Assembly (NCBI GenBank): GCA_009918225.1
Contig: RGEP01000076.1
Span: 1-8,032, forward strand
Origin: Betaproteobacteria bacterium
GTDB lineage: Bacteria > Pseudomonadota > Gammaproteobacteria > Burkholderiales > Burkholderiaceae_C
Length of the DNA stretch: 8,032 nt
Reading direction: 5' to 3'
A program made the position numbers and the translations under genes. A model generated the notes under the pieces. The model searched no databases, had not been told where the DNA came from, and saw nothing but the letters and a program-made list of their open reading frames with translations. The stretch's first letter is position 1. Every line of letters starts with the position of its first letter. This document shows, piece after piece, positions 1 through 6,078 of this stretch.

Positions 1-68
1 TGATGGGACTCGAACCCACGACGACCAGAATCACAATCTGGGACTCTACCAACTGAGCTACAGCCACC
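1..68 (-). tRNA. tRNA-His (anticodon GTG), 3' end cut by window edge
   Basis: Read on the minus strand, the stretch folds as a tRNA. The 5' end is GGTGGCTG, followed by a D-arm with AGCTCAGTTGGTAGAG. The anticodon stem CCAGA/TCTGG holds the loop TTGTGAT with anticodon GTG at 34-32, and the T-arm is GTGGG-TTCGAGT-CCCAT. The extra 5' G at position 68 (G-1) is the known identity element of tRNA-His, supporting the decoding of CAC/CAU. The last acceptor-stem bases and any encoded CCA lie outside the window. The gene begins 32 bases after the ppiD stop codon and probably has its own promoter in that gap. Confidence 0.96.
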
Positions 69-80
69 GCAGAGCGCAAG

Positions 81-86
81 AGTATA
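81..86 (-). promoter_or_regulatory. candidate -10 box of the tRNA-His gene
   Basis: The minus strand reads TATACT here, five of six matches to the sigma-70 -10 consensus. It lies 12 bases before the tRNA 5' end and is followed by a GC-rich stretch, as in many stable-RNA promoters. No good -35 box is seen 16-18 bases upstream, where the sequence is the GC-rich end of ppiD. The box is therefore plausible but not proven, and read-through from ppiD is the alternative. Confidence 0.45.
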
Positions 87-100
87 GCGCAGGGGCCCCA

Positions 101-1996
101 TCAGGGCTTGGGAGCCTTGATCTGCACATCCAAACGCTTCTTCAACGCTTCGTAATACAGCTGTGATTCGGCAGCTGAGTAAGCCTGGGCCAGCTGCGGG
201 CCCCATTGGGCCTTGATTGGCGCAGGGATGTCCGGGGTCTTGACCGAATCAATGCGCACCACCGCGTAACCATTGCTGCCCAGGTCCACACCCGTGAAGG
301 CCGGCAAGGTGCTGGCTTCGGTGCGCATGACGGCATCCAGCAATTCACGTGGCAGACCCATGGGCTGCGGACGCGACACCACGGCAGGAGGCAGTTTGTC
401 GAGTTCGGCCGGCTGGGCTTTAACCGCGGCCAAACGGGCCTGGCCGGCCTCGCGCGCCTTGGCCAAGGCCTGCTCCATCCGTACCTTCTCGGTGGCCAGG
501 GCCTTGACCTCTTCGAGCGGCTTGAGCACCGAGGGGCGGTGCTCCACCACGCGCGCAGCCACCAATTGGTTGGGGCCCGACTCCACCGCGTCGGTGTTGC
601 GGCGGTTGCGCAGCGCGTCGTCTGAGAACACGGCAGCCAGCAGCTTGGGCGAGGCCAGCACGCCCTGCGCCCCGGGGGGTGCGGTGCGGGTGACCGTGGC
701 CTTGAGCACCGGCAGCTTGAAGCGATCCGCCGCCCCTTTGAGGCTGTCTGACTGCTCATAAACCAGGTTGCTGAACTGATCGGCCGCCTCGGTGTAGCGC
801 TTTTGCGCCAGGTCCTGTTTGAGCTTGGCCTCGATCTCGGCGCGCACCGACTCAAAGGGCTGTTGCTGCCCTCCGCGCACGTCATTGAGCTGGATGATGT
901 GGAATCCGAATTCGGTTTCCACCAAACCCGAGAGGTCGCCACGCTTCATGGCAAACACGGCGTCCTCGAATCCTTTGACCATGGCCCCCTTGGCGAAATA
1001 GTCGAGGTCACCGCCAGAGGCAGCCGAGCCGGTGTCTTCGGACTTCGCCTTGGCCACTTCAGCAAATCGCTTGGGTGCCTGGCGCAGTTCGTCCAACAAG
1101 GCTTGTGCGCGCGCGCGTGCCTTGGCCTTGTCGTCTGCAGAGGCGCCCTTGTCCACCTTGATCAGGATATGACTGGCGCGCCGCTCTTCGGGCTTGGTGT
1201 AGCTGGCCAGCTTGTCTTGGTAGTACTGCCGGGCTTCGTCTGCCGACACCACCAGGCTTTCGCGCAGGCGTGCGGCATCCAACACCACATACTCAATATC
1301 GGCCTGCTCCACCGTCTGGAAGACTGAGGAATTCTTCTGGTAGTAGGCCTGGATGTCGGCCTCCGTGGGCGAAACCGACTTGAAGAAATCGGCGGCCTGA
1401 AAACGCTGCAGCCGAATCTGGCGCTCCTGGAAGACCACCCGCAAGGAAGCATCGGCCACGGCCGCAGGGGCCACCGAGGTTTCCGCCACGCGGCCCAAAA
1501 CCTGGCGCTGCAGCAGGTCCTGGCGAAGGGCCGCCTCGTAACTCTCAGGGGTGTAGCCCTGAGCCGACAAGAGCGCGCGGTAGGCCTCCAGGTCTACCGA
1601 GCCGTCGGCGCGGCGCAGGGTGGCCAATTGAGGGTTGGCCAAGAGTTCGCGCTGCAAGCGGGCGTCGCTGACGGCCAAGTGCTGCTGGCGCACCACCTCT
1701 TGCAGCACCCGTTGGCGCACGATCTGCTCAAGCGATTCATACCGTGCCTCGGCCTTCTCGAACAGGGCAGCATCCAGGTTGGGCACCTGGCGGCGCAGGT
1801 TGTCGACCTGTTGGCGATGCCCGGCATCCCACTCGGCCTGGGTGATCTTATGCCCGCCCACCGAGGCCACCTTCTGGTTTTCGGGTCCGTTGAAGCCCTT
1901 GTAGCCCTCAATGCCGAAGAAGATGAACGAGGGAATGATCAGCAACACCAGCAGGCCCAACATCAGGCGGGTGTTGTCGCGGACGAAATCAAACAT
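101..1996 (-). CDS. ppiD: PpiD-type peptidyl-prolyl isomerase / periplasmic folding factor (SurA_N + PpiC)
   Basis: The 631-residue protein matches the usual PpiD length (about 620). A short cytoplasmic start (MFDFVRDNTR) leads into one membrane segment at about residues 11-28, so the bulk faces the periplasm, where PpiD assists newly exported proteins near the Sec translocon. Residues about 35-265 form the helical SurA-like chaperone region. Residues about 272-374 are a parvulin (PpiC) domain with SHILIK, SGGDLDYF and FGFHIIQL motifs. A helical C-terminal chaperone region follows. The parvulin pocket residues H276, D330, M339, F343 and H366 are all present. The ATG start is supported by AAAGGA eight bases upstream (2005-2010). 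The gene follows the antiporter after a 71-base gap and precedes tRNA-His. The family assignment is firm; whether it has isomerase activity is inference. Confidence 0.95.
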   Translation of the reverse strand: MFDFVRDNTRLMLGLLVLLIIPSFIFFGIEGYKGFNGPENQKVASVGGHKITQAEWDAGHRQQVDNLRRQVPNLDAALFEKAEARYESLEQIVRQRVLQEVVRQQHLAVSDARLQRELLANPQLATLRRADGSVDLEAYRALLSAQGYTPESYEAALRQDLLQRQVLGRVAETSVAPAAVADASLRVVFQERQIRLQRFQAADFFKSVSPTEADIQAYYQKNSSVFQTVEQADIEYVVLDAARLRESLVVSADEARQYYQDKLASYTKPEERRASHILIKVDKGASADDKAKARARAQALLDELRQAPKRFAEVAKAKSEDTGSAASGGDLDYFAKGAMVKGFEDAVFAMKRGDLSGLVETEFGFHIIQLNDVRGGQQQPFESVRAEIEAKLKQDLAQKRYTEAADQFSNLVYEQSDSLKGAADRFKLPVLKATVTRTAPPGAQGVLASPKLLAAVFSDDALRNRRNTDAVESGPNQLVAARVVEHRPSVLKPLEEVKALATEKVRMEQALAKAREAGQARLAAVKAQPAELDKLPPAVVSRPQPMGLPRELLDAVMRTEASTLPAFTGVDLGSNGYAVVRIDSVKTPDIPAPIKAQWGPQLAQAYSAAESQLYYEALKKRLDVQIKAPKP

Positions 1997-2044
1997 GCAG
2001 CAGGTCCTTTGTGGGCCGACGGGTCATCGCCCATCACAACCCAC

Positions 2045-2050
2045 GATTAT
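2045..2050 (-). promoter_or_regulatory. possible -10 box for ppiD
   Basis: The minus strand reads GATAAT within CGATAATCG, 48 bases before the ppiD start codon, in the 71-base gap behind the antiporter stop. A match to TTGACA at the expected distance is lacking. It is the only AT-rich hexamer in the gap, so it is the best candidate if ppiD has its own promoter. Co-transcription with the antiporter is equally possible. Confidence 0.3.
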
Positions 2051-2067
2051 CGCGTTGAACCGGGGGC

Positions 2068-3288
2068 TCAGCCGTCTCGTTGGGCCACGGCGGGATAACG
2101 CTTGAGCAAGGGGGTCACGATGGGAACGGTCAGCATGGTGCTGGCCACGGCCATCAGCAGCAAGGCGGTGAAGGTGGCCGAGGTGATGATCTGTTTGTCC
2201 AACAGGATGTTGGCAAAGATGATTTCGATCAGGGCCTTGGTCTGCAAGAGCCAACCCACGATGCGCGCCTCGCCGGGCGCCCAGTTCAGCAGGCGGCCCG
2301 CAGCCCACACCCCTGCGAGCTTGCCACCGACCGAGGCGGCCAACAGCAGGCCCGCACCCAAGAACACCACGGTGCCACCCAGTTCCCAGTTGGTGCGCAA
2401 GCCGGTGGACAGGAAGAACACGGGCATCAGCACGAGCAGGACGTGGTGGCGCAGGGTGTCCAGTCGCGCCACGCCCAGCCAGGCGGCGTCCAAGACCGCA
2501 CCGGCCAAAAAGGCCCCCACCATGAAATGCAGGCCCGCCCAATCAGCCCCGAACGAGACCACGGCCAGCCAAATCAGAACCGCGTACCAGCGGTCTGACT
2601 CGCTGCAGCGGGCCATCAGGCGGCGCATCGCCCAAGAAGCCAAAACAAACAGGGCCAAGAACAAGACCTGCCGGCCCACGCGGCTCCAGTCCATGAGGAT
2701 GACGGCCAGCACACCCCAAATCGCAATGTCGTCCAGGCTGGCGTAGCGCAGGATCCGCTGGCCCAAGGGCTGCCGCAAGATGCCCAACTTTTCCATCAGC
2801 AACACCAGGATGGGCAAGGCCGTGACGGCGCAGGCCATGCCCATGCCCGCCACAAACTGCCAAGGCTGCGCGCGCGGGCCAACCCAGCCGTCCTGGGATT
2901 GCAGCACCAGGGCTGCTGCACAGCCACAGGCCAGGGGCACGCCCAGGGCCAACCCGGCCGATATCGAAGTAGACCGGCGCTGGTCCCAGGCCTTTCTGAG
3001 GTCGAGTTCCAAGCCCGCCAGGAACACGAAGAGCATCACCGCCCACCAGGCCAGTCCGTTGAGCGCCTGAATCACGGCCGGCGTGAAGATGCCCCGGTAG
3101 ACCTCGGGCCACCACTGGCCCAGGAGACCCGGGCCCAAGACCACGCCCGTCACGATCTGAACCACCACCAGCGGCGCCCAGTAATCGGTTCGACCGAATC
3201 GCCAAATGAGGAAGGGGACGGTGAAGATCACCGCCATGGCGATCAGAAACAGCTCAACGGTGGTCAGGGCAGGCGCCATGCCGCTCAT
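2068..3288 (-). CDS. Cation:proton antiporter, CPA2 / Kef-type membrane domain
   Basis: The 406-residue polytopic inner-membrane protein has about 11-13 hydrophobic segments. It looks like the Na+/H+ exchanger fold (PF00999, CPA2 branch), which swaps monovalent cations (K+ or Na+) for protons. Supporting motifs are VTGVVLGPGLLG (46-57), FVFLAGLELD (87-96), an Asp pair in SLDDIAIW (D186/D187) where ion-binding acidic residues of the family lie, and QTKALIEIIFANILLD (349-364), equivalent to the usual NAKGLTELIVLNIGLD. The protein ends right after the last helix, so it lacks the RCK/TrkA-N regulatory domain of true KefB/KefC. An Asp pair is associated with electrogenic exchange in the superfamily; the ion cannot be told from sequence. 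The ATG at 3288 is preceded only by a weak GAAG, and a second ATG lies three codons in (3277-3279). The start is 15 bases behind the terminator of the tRNA-Val unit. Confidence 0.87.
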   Translation of the reverse strand: MSGMAPALTTVELFLIAMAVIFTVPFLIWRFGRTDYWAPLVVVQIVTGVVLGPGLLGQWWPEVYRGIFTPAVIQALNGLAWWAVMLFVFLAGLELDLRKAWDQRRSTSISAGLALGVPLACGCAAALVLQSQDGWVGPRAQPWQFVAGMGMACAVTALPILVLLMEKLGILRQPLGQRILRYASLDDIAIWGVLAVILMDWSRVGRQVLFLALFVLASWAMRRLMARCSESDRWYAVLIWLAVVSFGADWAGLHFMVGAFLAGAVLDAAWLGVARLDTLRHHVLLVLMPVFFLSTGLRTNWELGGTVVFLGAGLLLAASVGGKLAGVWAAGRLLNWAPGEARIVGWLLQTKALIEIIFANILLDKQIITSATFTALLLMAVASTMLTVPIVTPLLKRYPAVAQRDG

Positions 3289-3292
3289 TCTT

Positions 3293-3326
3293 CAGAAAGA
3301 GAAAGGGCCTCGCTTCACGAGGCCCT
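3293..3326 (-). terminator. Rho-independent terminator behind tRNA-Val
   Basis: On the minus strand a perfect 9-bp stem AGGGCCTCG/CGAGGCCCT (3326-3318 and 3312-3304) closes a TGAAG loop and is followed by the pyrimidine tail TTCTCTTTCT. It would end transcripts coming from hupB and tRNA-Val. On the plus strand no T-run follows, so it acts in one direction. A second weaker hairpin, GCCAGC/GCTGGC (3356-3351 and 3344-3339), sits between it and the tRNA end. The tail runs directly into the antiporter start region. Confidence 0.8.
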
Positions 3327-3365
3327 CTCGGGGTTGAGGCCAGCGTCACGGCTGGCTGCAATCCT

Positions 3366-3441
3366 TGGTGGGTGCTGAGGGGTTCGAACCCCCGACCTAC
3401 GCCTTGTAAGGGCGCCGCTCTACCAACTGAGCTAAGCACCC
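3366..3441 (-). tRNA. tRNA-Val (anticodon TAC)
   Basis: The minus strand gives a complete 76-base tRNA. The acceptor stem is GGGTGCT/AGCACCC with discriminator A and an encoded CCA (3368-3366). The D-arm is AGCTCAGTTGGTAGAGC. The anticodon stem GCGCC/GGCGT encloses CTTACAA, with anticodon TAC at 3408-3406. The T-arm is GGGGG-TTCGAAC-CCCTC. It begins 40 bases after the HU stop codon with no clear promoter between, and is followed by a terminator, so it is probably co-transcribed with hupB and released by processing. Confidence 0.97.
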
Positions 3442-3468
3442 GTACGCGCATCGATGGCGCGCATACGG
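3440..3468 (-). other. Inverted repeat between hupB and tRNA-Val
   Basis: On the minus strand CCGTATGCGC and GCGCGTACGG can form a 10-bp stem (one G-U pair) around a 9-base loop. It lies 13 bases behind the HU stop, and its distal arm includes the first two bases of tRNA-Val. There is no T-run, so it is unlikely to be a full terminator. It could be a processing or stability element for the hupB-tRNA transcript. Its role is unknown. Confidence 0.5.
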
Positions 3469-3481
3469 TACCGCGCTCAGA

Positions 3482-3751
3482 TCAGAGCGCGTCCTTCAGG
3501 GCCTTGCCCGGACGGAACTTCGGCACCTTGGCGGCCTTGATCTTGATCGTGGCGCCAGTGCGCGGGTTGCGGCCGGTGCGGGCAGCGCGCTTGGTCACCG
3601 AGAAGGTACCAAAGCCCACCAGCGAAACGGTGCCACCCTTCTTCAGCGTGGTGCGCACGCCGCCGATCACGGCCTCCAGGGCACGGGAAGCGGCCGCCTT
3701 GGACAGGTCGGCTTGCTTGGCAATGTGTTCGATGAGTTCGCCTTTGTTCAC
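3482..3751 (-). CDS. hupB: HU family nucleoid DNA-binding protein
   Basis: HU is a small dimeric protein that bends and compacts DNA. With a GTG start at 3751-3749 the product is 89 residues, the normal HU length, and begins MNKGELIEHIAK like other HU proteins. The helical dimerisation part spans about 1-40. The family signature GFGTFSVTKRAARTGRNPRTG occupies 46-66 and includes the DNA-intercalating proline P63. The lysine-rich C-terminus ends GKALKDAL. An in-frame ATG five codons upstream (3766) would add MEKKA, but it has no ribosome-binding site, whereas GGAGAAG lies just before the GTG. tRNA-Val follows 40 bases behind the stop codon, probably in the same transcript. The symbol hupB is by similarity; many beta-proteobacteria carry several HU paralogues. 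Confidence 0.94.
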   Translation of the reverse strand: MNKGELIEHIAKQADLSKAAASRALEAVIGGVRTTLKKGGTVSLVGFGTFSVTKRAARTGRNPRTGATIKIKAAKVPKFRPGKALKDAL

Positions 3752-3757
3752 AGCTTT

Positions 3758-3764
3758 CTTCTCC
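3758..3764 (-). promoter_or_regulatory. Ribosome-binding site deciding the HU start
   Basis: The minus strand reads GGAGAAG, with GGAG ending nine bases before GTG (3751). It overlaps the upstream in-frame ATG (3766-3764), which itself has only AACTGAATTGA before it. This favours initiation at GTG. Confidence 0.7.
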
Positions 3765-3866
3765 ATTCAATTCAGTTTGCAGACCCGCGTCTGTGCGATT
3801 CAGTGCCCTCGCCACTCCCTGCCGACATCGCAGGAGCGACCCTTGCCGAAGCGACGCGGGAGCCGG

Positions 3867-3872
3867 ATTCTA
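3867..3872 (-). promoter_or_regulatory. possible -10 box of hupB
   Basis: The minus strand reads TAGAAT (five of six consensus matches) about 115 bases before the HU start, in the 205-base gap behind the permease gene. No TTGACA-like box is found 16-18 bases upstream. That position instead falls at one arm of a short inverted repeat GACCTG/CAGGTC (3908-3903 and 3892-3887). The rest of the gap (3767-3866) shows no gene or clear signal. Confidence 0.35.
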
Positions 3873-3926
3873 TGCTCCGAATTCAAGACCTGGCGCGGCC
3901 TGCAGGTCAGATAAGCCCGGTTGACA

Positions 3927-3951
3927 GCGGCTACACGGATGGGCTAGCCGC
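3927..3951 (-). terminator. weak hairpin just behind the permease gene
   Basis: GCGGCTA and TAGCCGC form a 7-bp stem around an 11-base loop, beginning five bases behind the permease stop codon. It is in the right place to mark the end of the uvrC-side transcript, but no T-run follows on the minus strand. It would be at best a weak or factor-assisted terminator. Confidence 0.3.
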
Positions 3952-3956
3952 GAAAC

Positions 3957-4856
3957 TCAAGGCGAGCGCTGCACCAGGGCCACGCCCAACGCGGCCAAGG
4001 CAAGGCCGACCAAAAGCCCCCACGTCAGCGGCTCGCCGAACAGCGCCCAGGCCATCAAGGCGGTACAGGGCGGCACCAGGTAAAAGAGGCTGGCCACCTT
4101 CATGGCAGCGCCTCGCTGAATCAAGAGGTACAGCAGCGAGCTGGCCCCCATGGTCAAGGCCAAAACGGACCAGGCCAATGCCAGCACCATCTCGGGGTGC
4201 CAGTCGATGGCGTCTGTCTCCATCAGGGCCAGGGGCAGGGTCACCATCAGCGCCGCGCCCATCTGCACCACGCCGGCGCTGCGCACATCGGTCGCACCCA
4301 CGTACCGCTTCTGGTAGAGCGTGCCTGCGGTGATGCTCAGAAGGGCCAGCGCGGCCAAACCCAGGTTCAGGGCATGGGCCTCACCCAGTCCCAGCTTGCC
4401 CCAAACAACCAGGAGCACGCCGGCCAAGCCGCAAACCAAGCCCAACCACTGCAAGGGACGAACCCGGCCACGCCCACCTCGCCATTCCAGGAAGATGGCG
4501 GTGAGCACCGGCTGCAGGCACACAATCAATGCGGTGGTGCCCGCCGACAAGCCCAAGCGCACCGCGCTCCACACCCCGCCCAGGTACCCCGCCTGCAACA
4601 GCACCCCAGTAACCGCCAAGTGCAACCAGTCGCCACGCTGCGTGGGCCATGGCGCGCGGGCCCACCACGCCCACAGGGCCAGACCCGCCATAGACAGGCC
4701 ATAGCGCCAGCACAAAAAGCTCAGGGGCGGCGCGTGCGGCATGCCCAAACGCGCCACGATGAAGCCGGTGCTCCAGATCAGCACAAACAGCGCTGGCATC
4801 AGCTCCACCAAGTCCAGGCCAGCGCTTGCCGGCGCGCGGGGCGAGTCGGGGTTCAA
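3957..4856 (-). CDS. EamA / DMT-superfamily permease
   Basis: The 299-residue inner-membrane protein has about ten hydrophobic helices in two homologous halves, the layout of EamA (drug/metabolite transporter) carriers, which usually export small metabolites. Half one contains LIWSTGFIVARLGMP (26-40) and the typical GTTALIVCLQPVLTAIFLEW (106-125). Half two repeats the pattern as GAAMKVASLFYLVPPCTALMA followed by WALFGEPLTWG (about 249-280). The substrate cannot be inferred. The chosen start is TTG (4856-4854), supported by GAAGG seven bases upstream (4868-4864). The next ATG (4799-4797, residue 20) would leave almost nothing before the first helix. It lies 84 bases behind pgsA with a candidate promoter of its own. 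Confidence 0.88.
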   Translation of the reverse strand: MNPDSPRAPASAGLDLVELMPALFVLIWSTGFIVARLGMPHAPPLSFLCWRYGLSMAGLALWAWWARAPWPTQRGDWLHLAVTGVLLQAGYLGGVWSAVRLGLSAGTTALIVCLQPVLTAIFLEWRGGRGRVRPLQWLGLVCGLAGVLLVVWGKLGLGEAHALNLGLAALALLSITAGTLYQKRYVGATDVRSAGVVQMGAALMVTLPLALMETDAIDWHPEMVLALAWSVLALTMGASSLLYLLIQRGAAMKVASLFYLVPPCTALMAWALFGEPLTWGLLVGLALAALGVALVQRSP

Positions 4857-4871
4857 GGCGTGGCCTTCACG

Positions 4872-4944
4872 GCGCGTTCAAGCCGGGTCAAAGCGCATTC
4901 CAGGCATATTCCACGCACATTTCAAGCGCGACAGGCGCATTCAA
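4872..4944. repeat. five copies of a 10-bp degenerate repeat, about one helical turn apart
   Basis: Plus-strand copies are gcgcgttcaa (4872), gcgcattcca (4893), gcatattcca (4904), gcacatttcaa (4915) and gcgcattcaa (4935), roughly gcrywttcma. Start-to-start steps are 21, 11, 11 and 20 bases, near multiples of one DNA turn. The array fills most of the pgsA-permease gap, covers the pgsA stop codon and spans the candidate permease promoter. It could be a binding-site array or only a decayed tandem duplication. Confidence 0.5.
4897..4925 (-). promoter_or_regulatory. candidate sigma-70 promoter of the EamA permease gene
   Basis: On the minus strand TTGAAA (4925-4920, five of six matches to the -35 consensus) is followed after exactly 17 bases by TGGAAT (4902-4897, four of six matches to the -10 consensus). 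Transcription would begin near 4890, about 34 bases before the TTG start. Both boxes lie within repeat copies of the array described here. Confidence 0.4.
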
Positions 4945-5507
4945 CGCGCTTTGGCCCGTATCTCGGGGATGGCCTTGCGCAGGTAGTACACCATCGACCA
5001 GATCGTCAGCACCGCGGCCGCATAGATCAACCAGGTCCCCCACACCGCCGTGTCGAGCACCCCAAACAACAGACCGTCGTAAAGCAAAAACGGAACCGCG
5101 ATCATTTGGACCGTGGTCTTGAGCTTGCCCACGATGTGGACCGCCACGCTGCGAGAAGCGCCAATCTGGGCCATCCACTCGCGCAGGGCCGAAATGGCGA
5201 TCTCTCGTCCGATGATGACCAGGGCCACCAACGTGTCCACGCGCCCCATTTCCACCAACACCAACAGGCAGGCGCACACCAAGAACTTGTCGGCCACGGG
5301 GTCGAGGAAGGCCCCGAAAGCCGAGGTCTGGCCCAGCTTGCGCGCCAAATAGCCATCGGCCCAATCGGTCAAAGCAACGGCCACAAACAGCACCGTGGCC
5401 ACCAGGTTGCGGGTTTCCGCCGGCAGGGGCATGGCGAAGACCACGATGATCACCGGTATGGCCACGATGCGCAGCCAGGTCAGCATGGTGGGAATCGTGA
5501 AAAACAT
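4941..5507 (-). CDS. pgsA: CDP-diacylglycerol--glycerol-3-phosphate 3-phosphatidyltransferase
   Basis: This enzyme makes phosphatidylglycerophosphate from CDP-diacylglycerol and sn-glycerol-3-phosphate in the inner membrane, the committed step to phosphatidylglycerol and cardiolipin. The 188-residue protein has the normal length and starts with the typical NH2-end MFFTIPTMLTWLRI. The complete CDP-alcohol phosphatidyltransferase motif D-x2-D-G-x2-A-R-x8-G-x3-D-x3-D is present at D48, D51, G52, A55, R56, G65, D69 and D73. Several hydrophobic helices follow (about 75-190). The ATG has AGGA seven bases upstream (5518-5515). It lies 28 bases behind the lipoprotein gene in a uvrC-side operon; uvrC-pgsA adjacency is also known from E. 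coli. Confidence 0.95.
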   Translation of the reverse strand: MFFTIPTMLTWLRIVAIPVIIVVFAMPLPAETRNLVATVLFVAVALTDWADGYLARKLGQTSAFGAFLDPVADKFLVCACLLVLVEMGRVDTLVALVIIGREIAISALREWMAQIGASRSVAVHIVGKLKTTVQMIAVPFLLYDGLLFGVLDTAVWGTWLIYAAAVLTIWSMVYYLRKAIPEIRAKAR

Positions 5508-5535
5508 GGGCGGATCCTACCGGCAAGCGCAGGGC

Positions 5536-6078
5536 TCACTCATCCAGGGTGCGCGGCTTGAACCGGTCCGCATCATCGAAGAGGAAGACCTCGGTGTAGG
5601 ACCAGGGCTTGGGCAGATGGGCCACGGGCGGGAACGGCGCGGCTCGGCGGACGGCTTCAATGGCCAGTTGCGTGGTGTGTTGGGCATCGGCAGGCCGGGG
5701 CCGGCGCTGCACCTTGATCTGGCGCACCGAGCCGTCGGCGTTCAGCTCCACCTCCAAAATGGGAATGCCCTTCAGGGGTTCGGGCACCTCGCTGAGGTAG
5801 GTGCGACCGGGGTTGGCCTTCACCAACTGTTGCGCCGCTAAACGGTGGTACTCGCGCCAGTCGCGGGCCAAGGCCGGTGCCGCCTGCACCGGTGGTGGTG
5901 GCGTCGGCACCGGTACGGCCACGGGTGGTGTGGGCACGATAGGTGGCCGCGTGGGTGCGCATCCGCTCAGGCCACCCAGCAGCACTCCCATCAGCGCCGC
6001 CAGCATCACCAAAGCCCAGGCGCCCGTGCCCTTCACTCGAGCCGCTCCCAAGGACGTGGCCGCATCAATGCAATGCAC
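5536..6078 (-). CDS. Proline-rich lipoprotein with TonB C-terminal-like domain
   Basis: The 180-residue product is not a protein I can name. The GTG start (6078-6076) has a strong GGAGGAG seven bases upstream and lies 14 bases inside the end of uvrC. The N-terminus carries R14 and K16, a hydrophobic stretch (about 20-37) and the lipobox L37-S38-G39-C40, so it is probably a lipoprotein cut before C40. The next residue is Ala, which by the +2 rule favours the outer membrane. A Pro/Val linker (42-68) follows, then about 73-178 with ILEVELNADGSVRQIKVQRR and AIEAVRRAAPFPP, resembling the TonB C-terminal fold. Real TonB is held in the inner membrane by a helix with a conserved His, not seen here. 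The weaker reading is an uncleaved signal anchor. Its place between uvrC and pgsA suggests co-transcription, not shared function. Confidence 0.82.
   Translation of the reverse strand: MHCIDAATSLGAARVKGTGAWALVMLAALMGVLLGGLSGCAPTRPPIVPTPPVAVPVPTPPPPVQAAPALARDWREYHRLAAQQLVKANPGRTYLSEVPEPLKGIPILEVELNADGSVRQIKVQRRPRPADAQHTTQLAIEAVRRAAPFPPVAHLPKPWSYTEVFLFDDADRFKPRTLDE

Noticed and set aside
3366..3441. tRNA-Val as the attachment site of an integrated element
   Set aside because: I see no integrase gene and no second copy of the tRNA 3' end in the window.
3372..3914. Plus-strand open frame across tRNA-Val, hupB and the upstream gap
   Set aside because: It begins inside the tRNA and runs antisense to HU; the protein has no recognisable features.
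3921..3950. Plus-strand TTGACA at 3921 as a promoter
   Set aside because: No acceptable -10 box follows at 16-18 bases, and it would point antisense into the permease gene.
4872..4944. The short repeats as a CRISPR array
   Set aside because: The units are about 10 bases, imperfect, with gaps of 0-11 bases; CRISPR repeats and spacers are much longer.
4197..5561. Long plus-strand open frame (454 codons) opposite pgsA and the permease gene
   Set aside because: It is rich in His, Gln, Arg and Gly without any recognisable domain and lies opposite two well-supported genes. Such frames are expected opposite GC-rich coding DNA.
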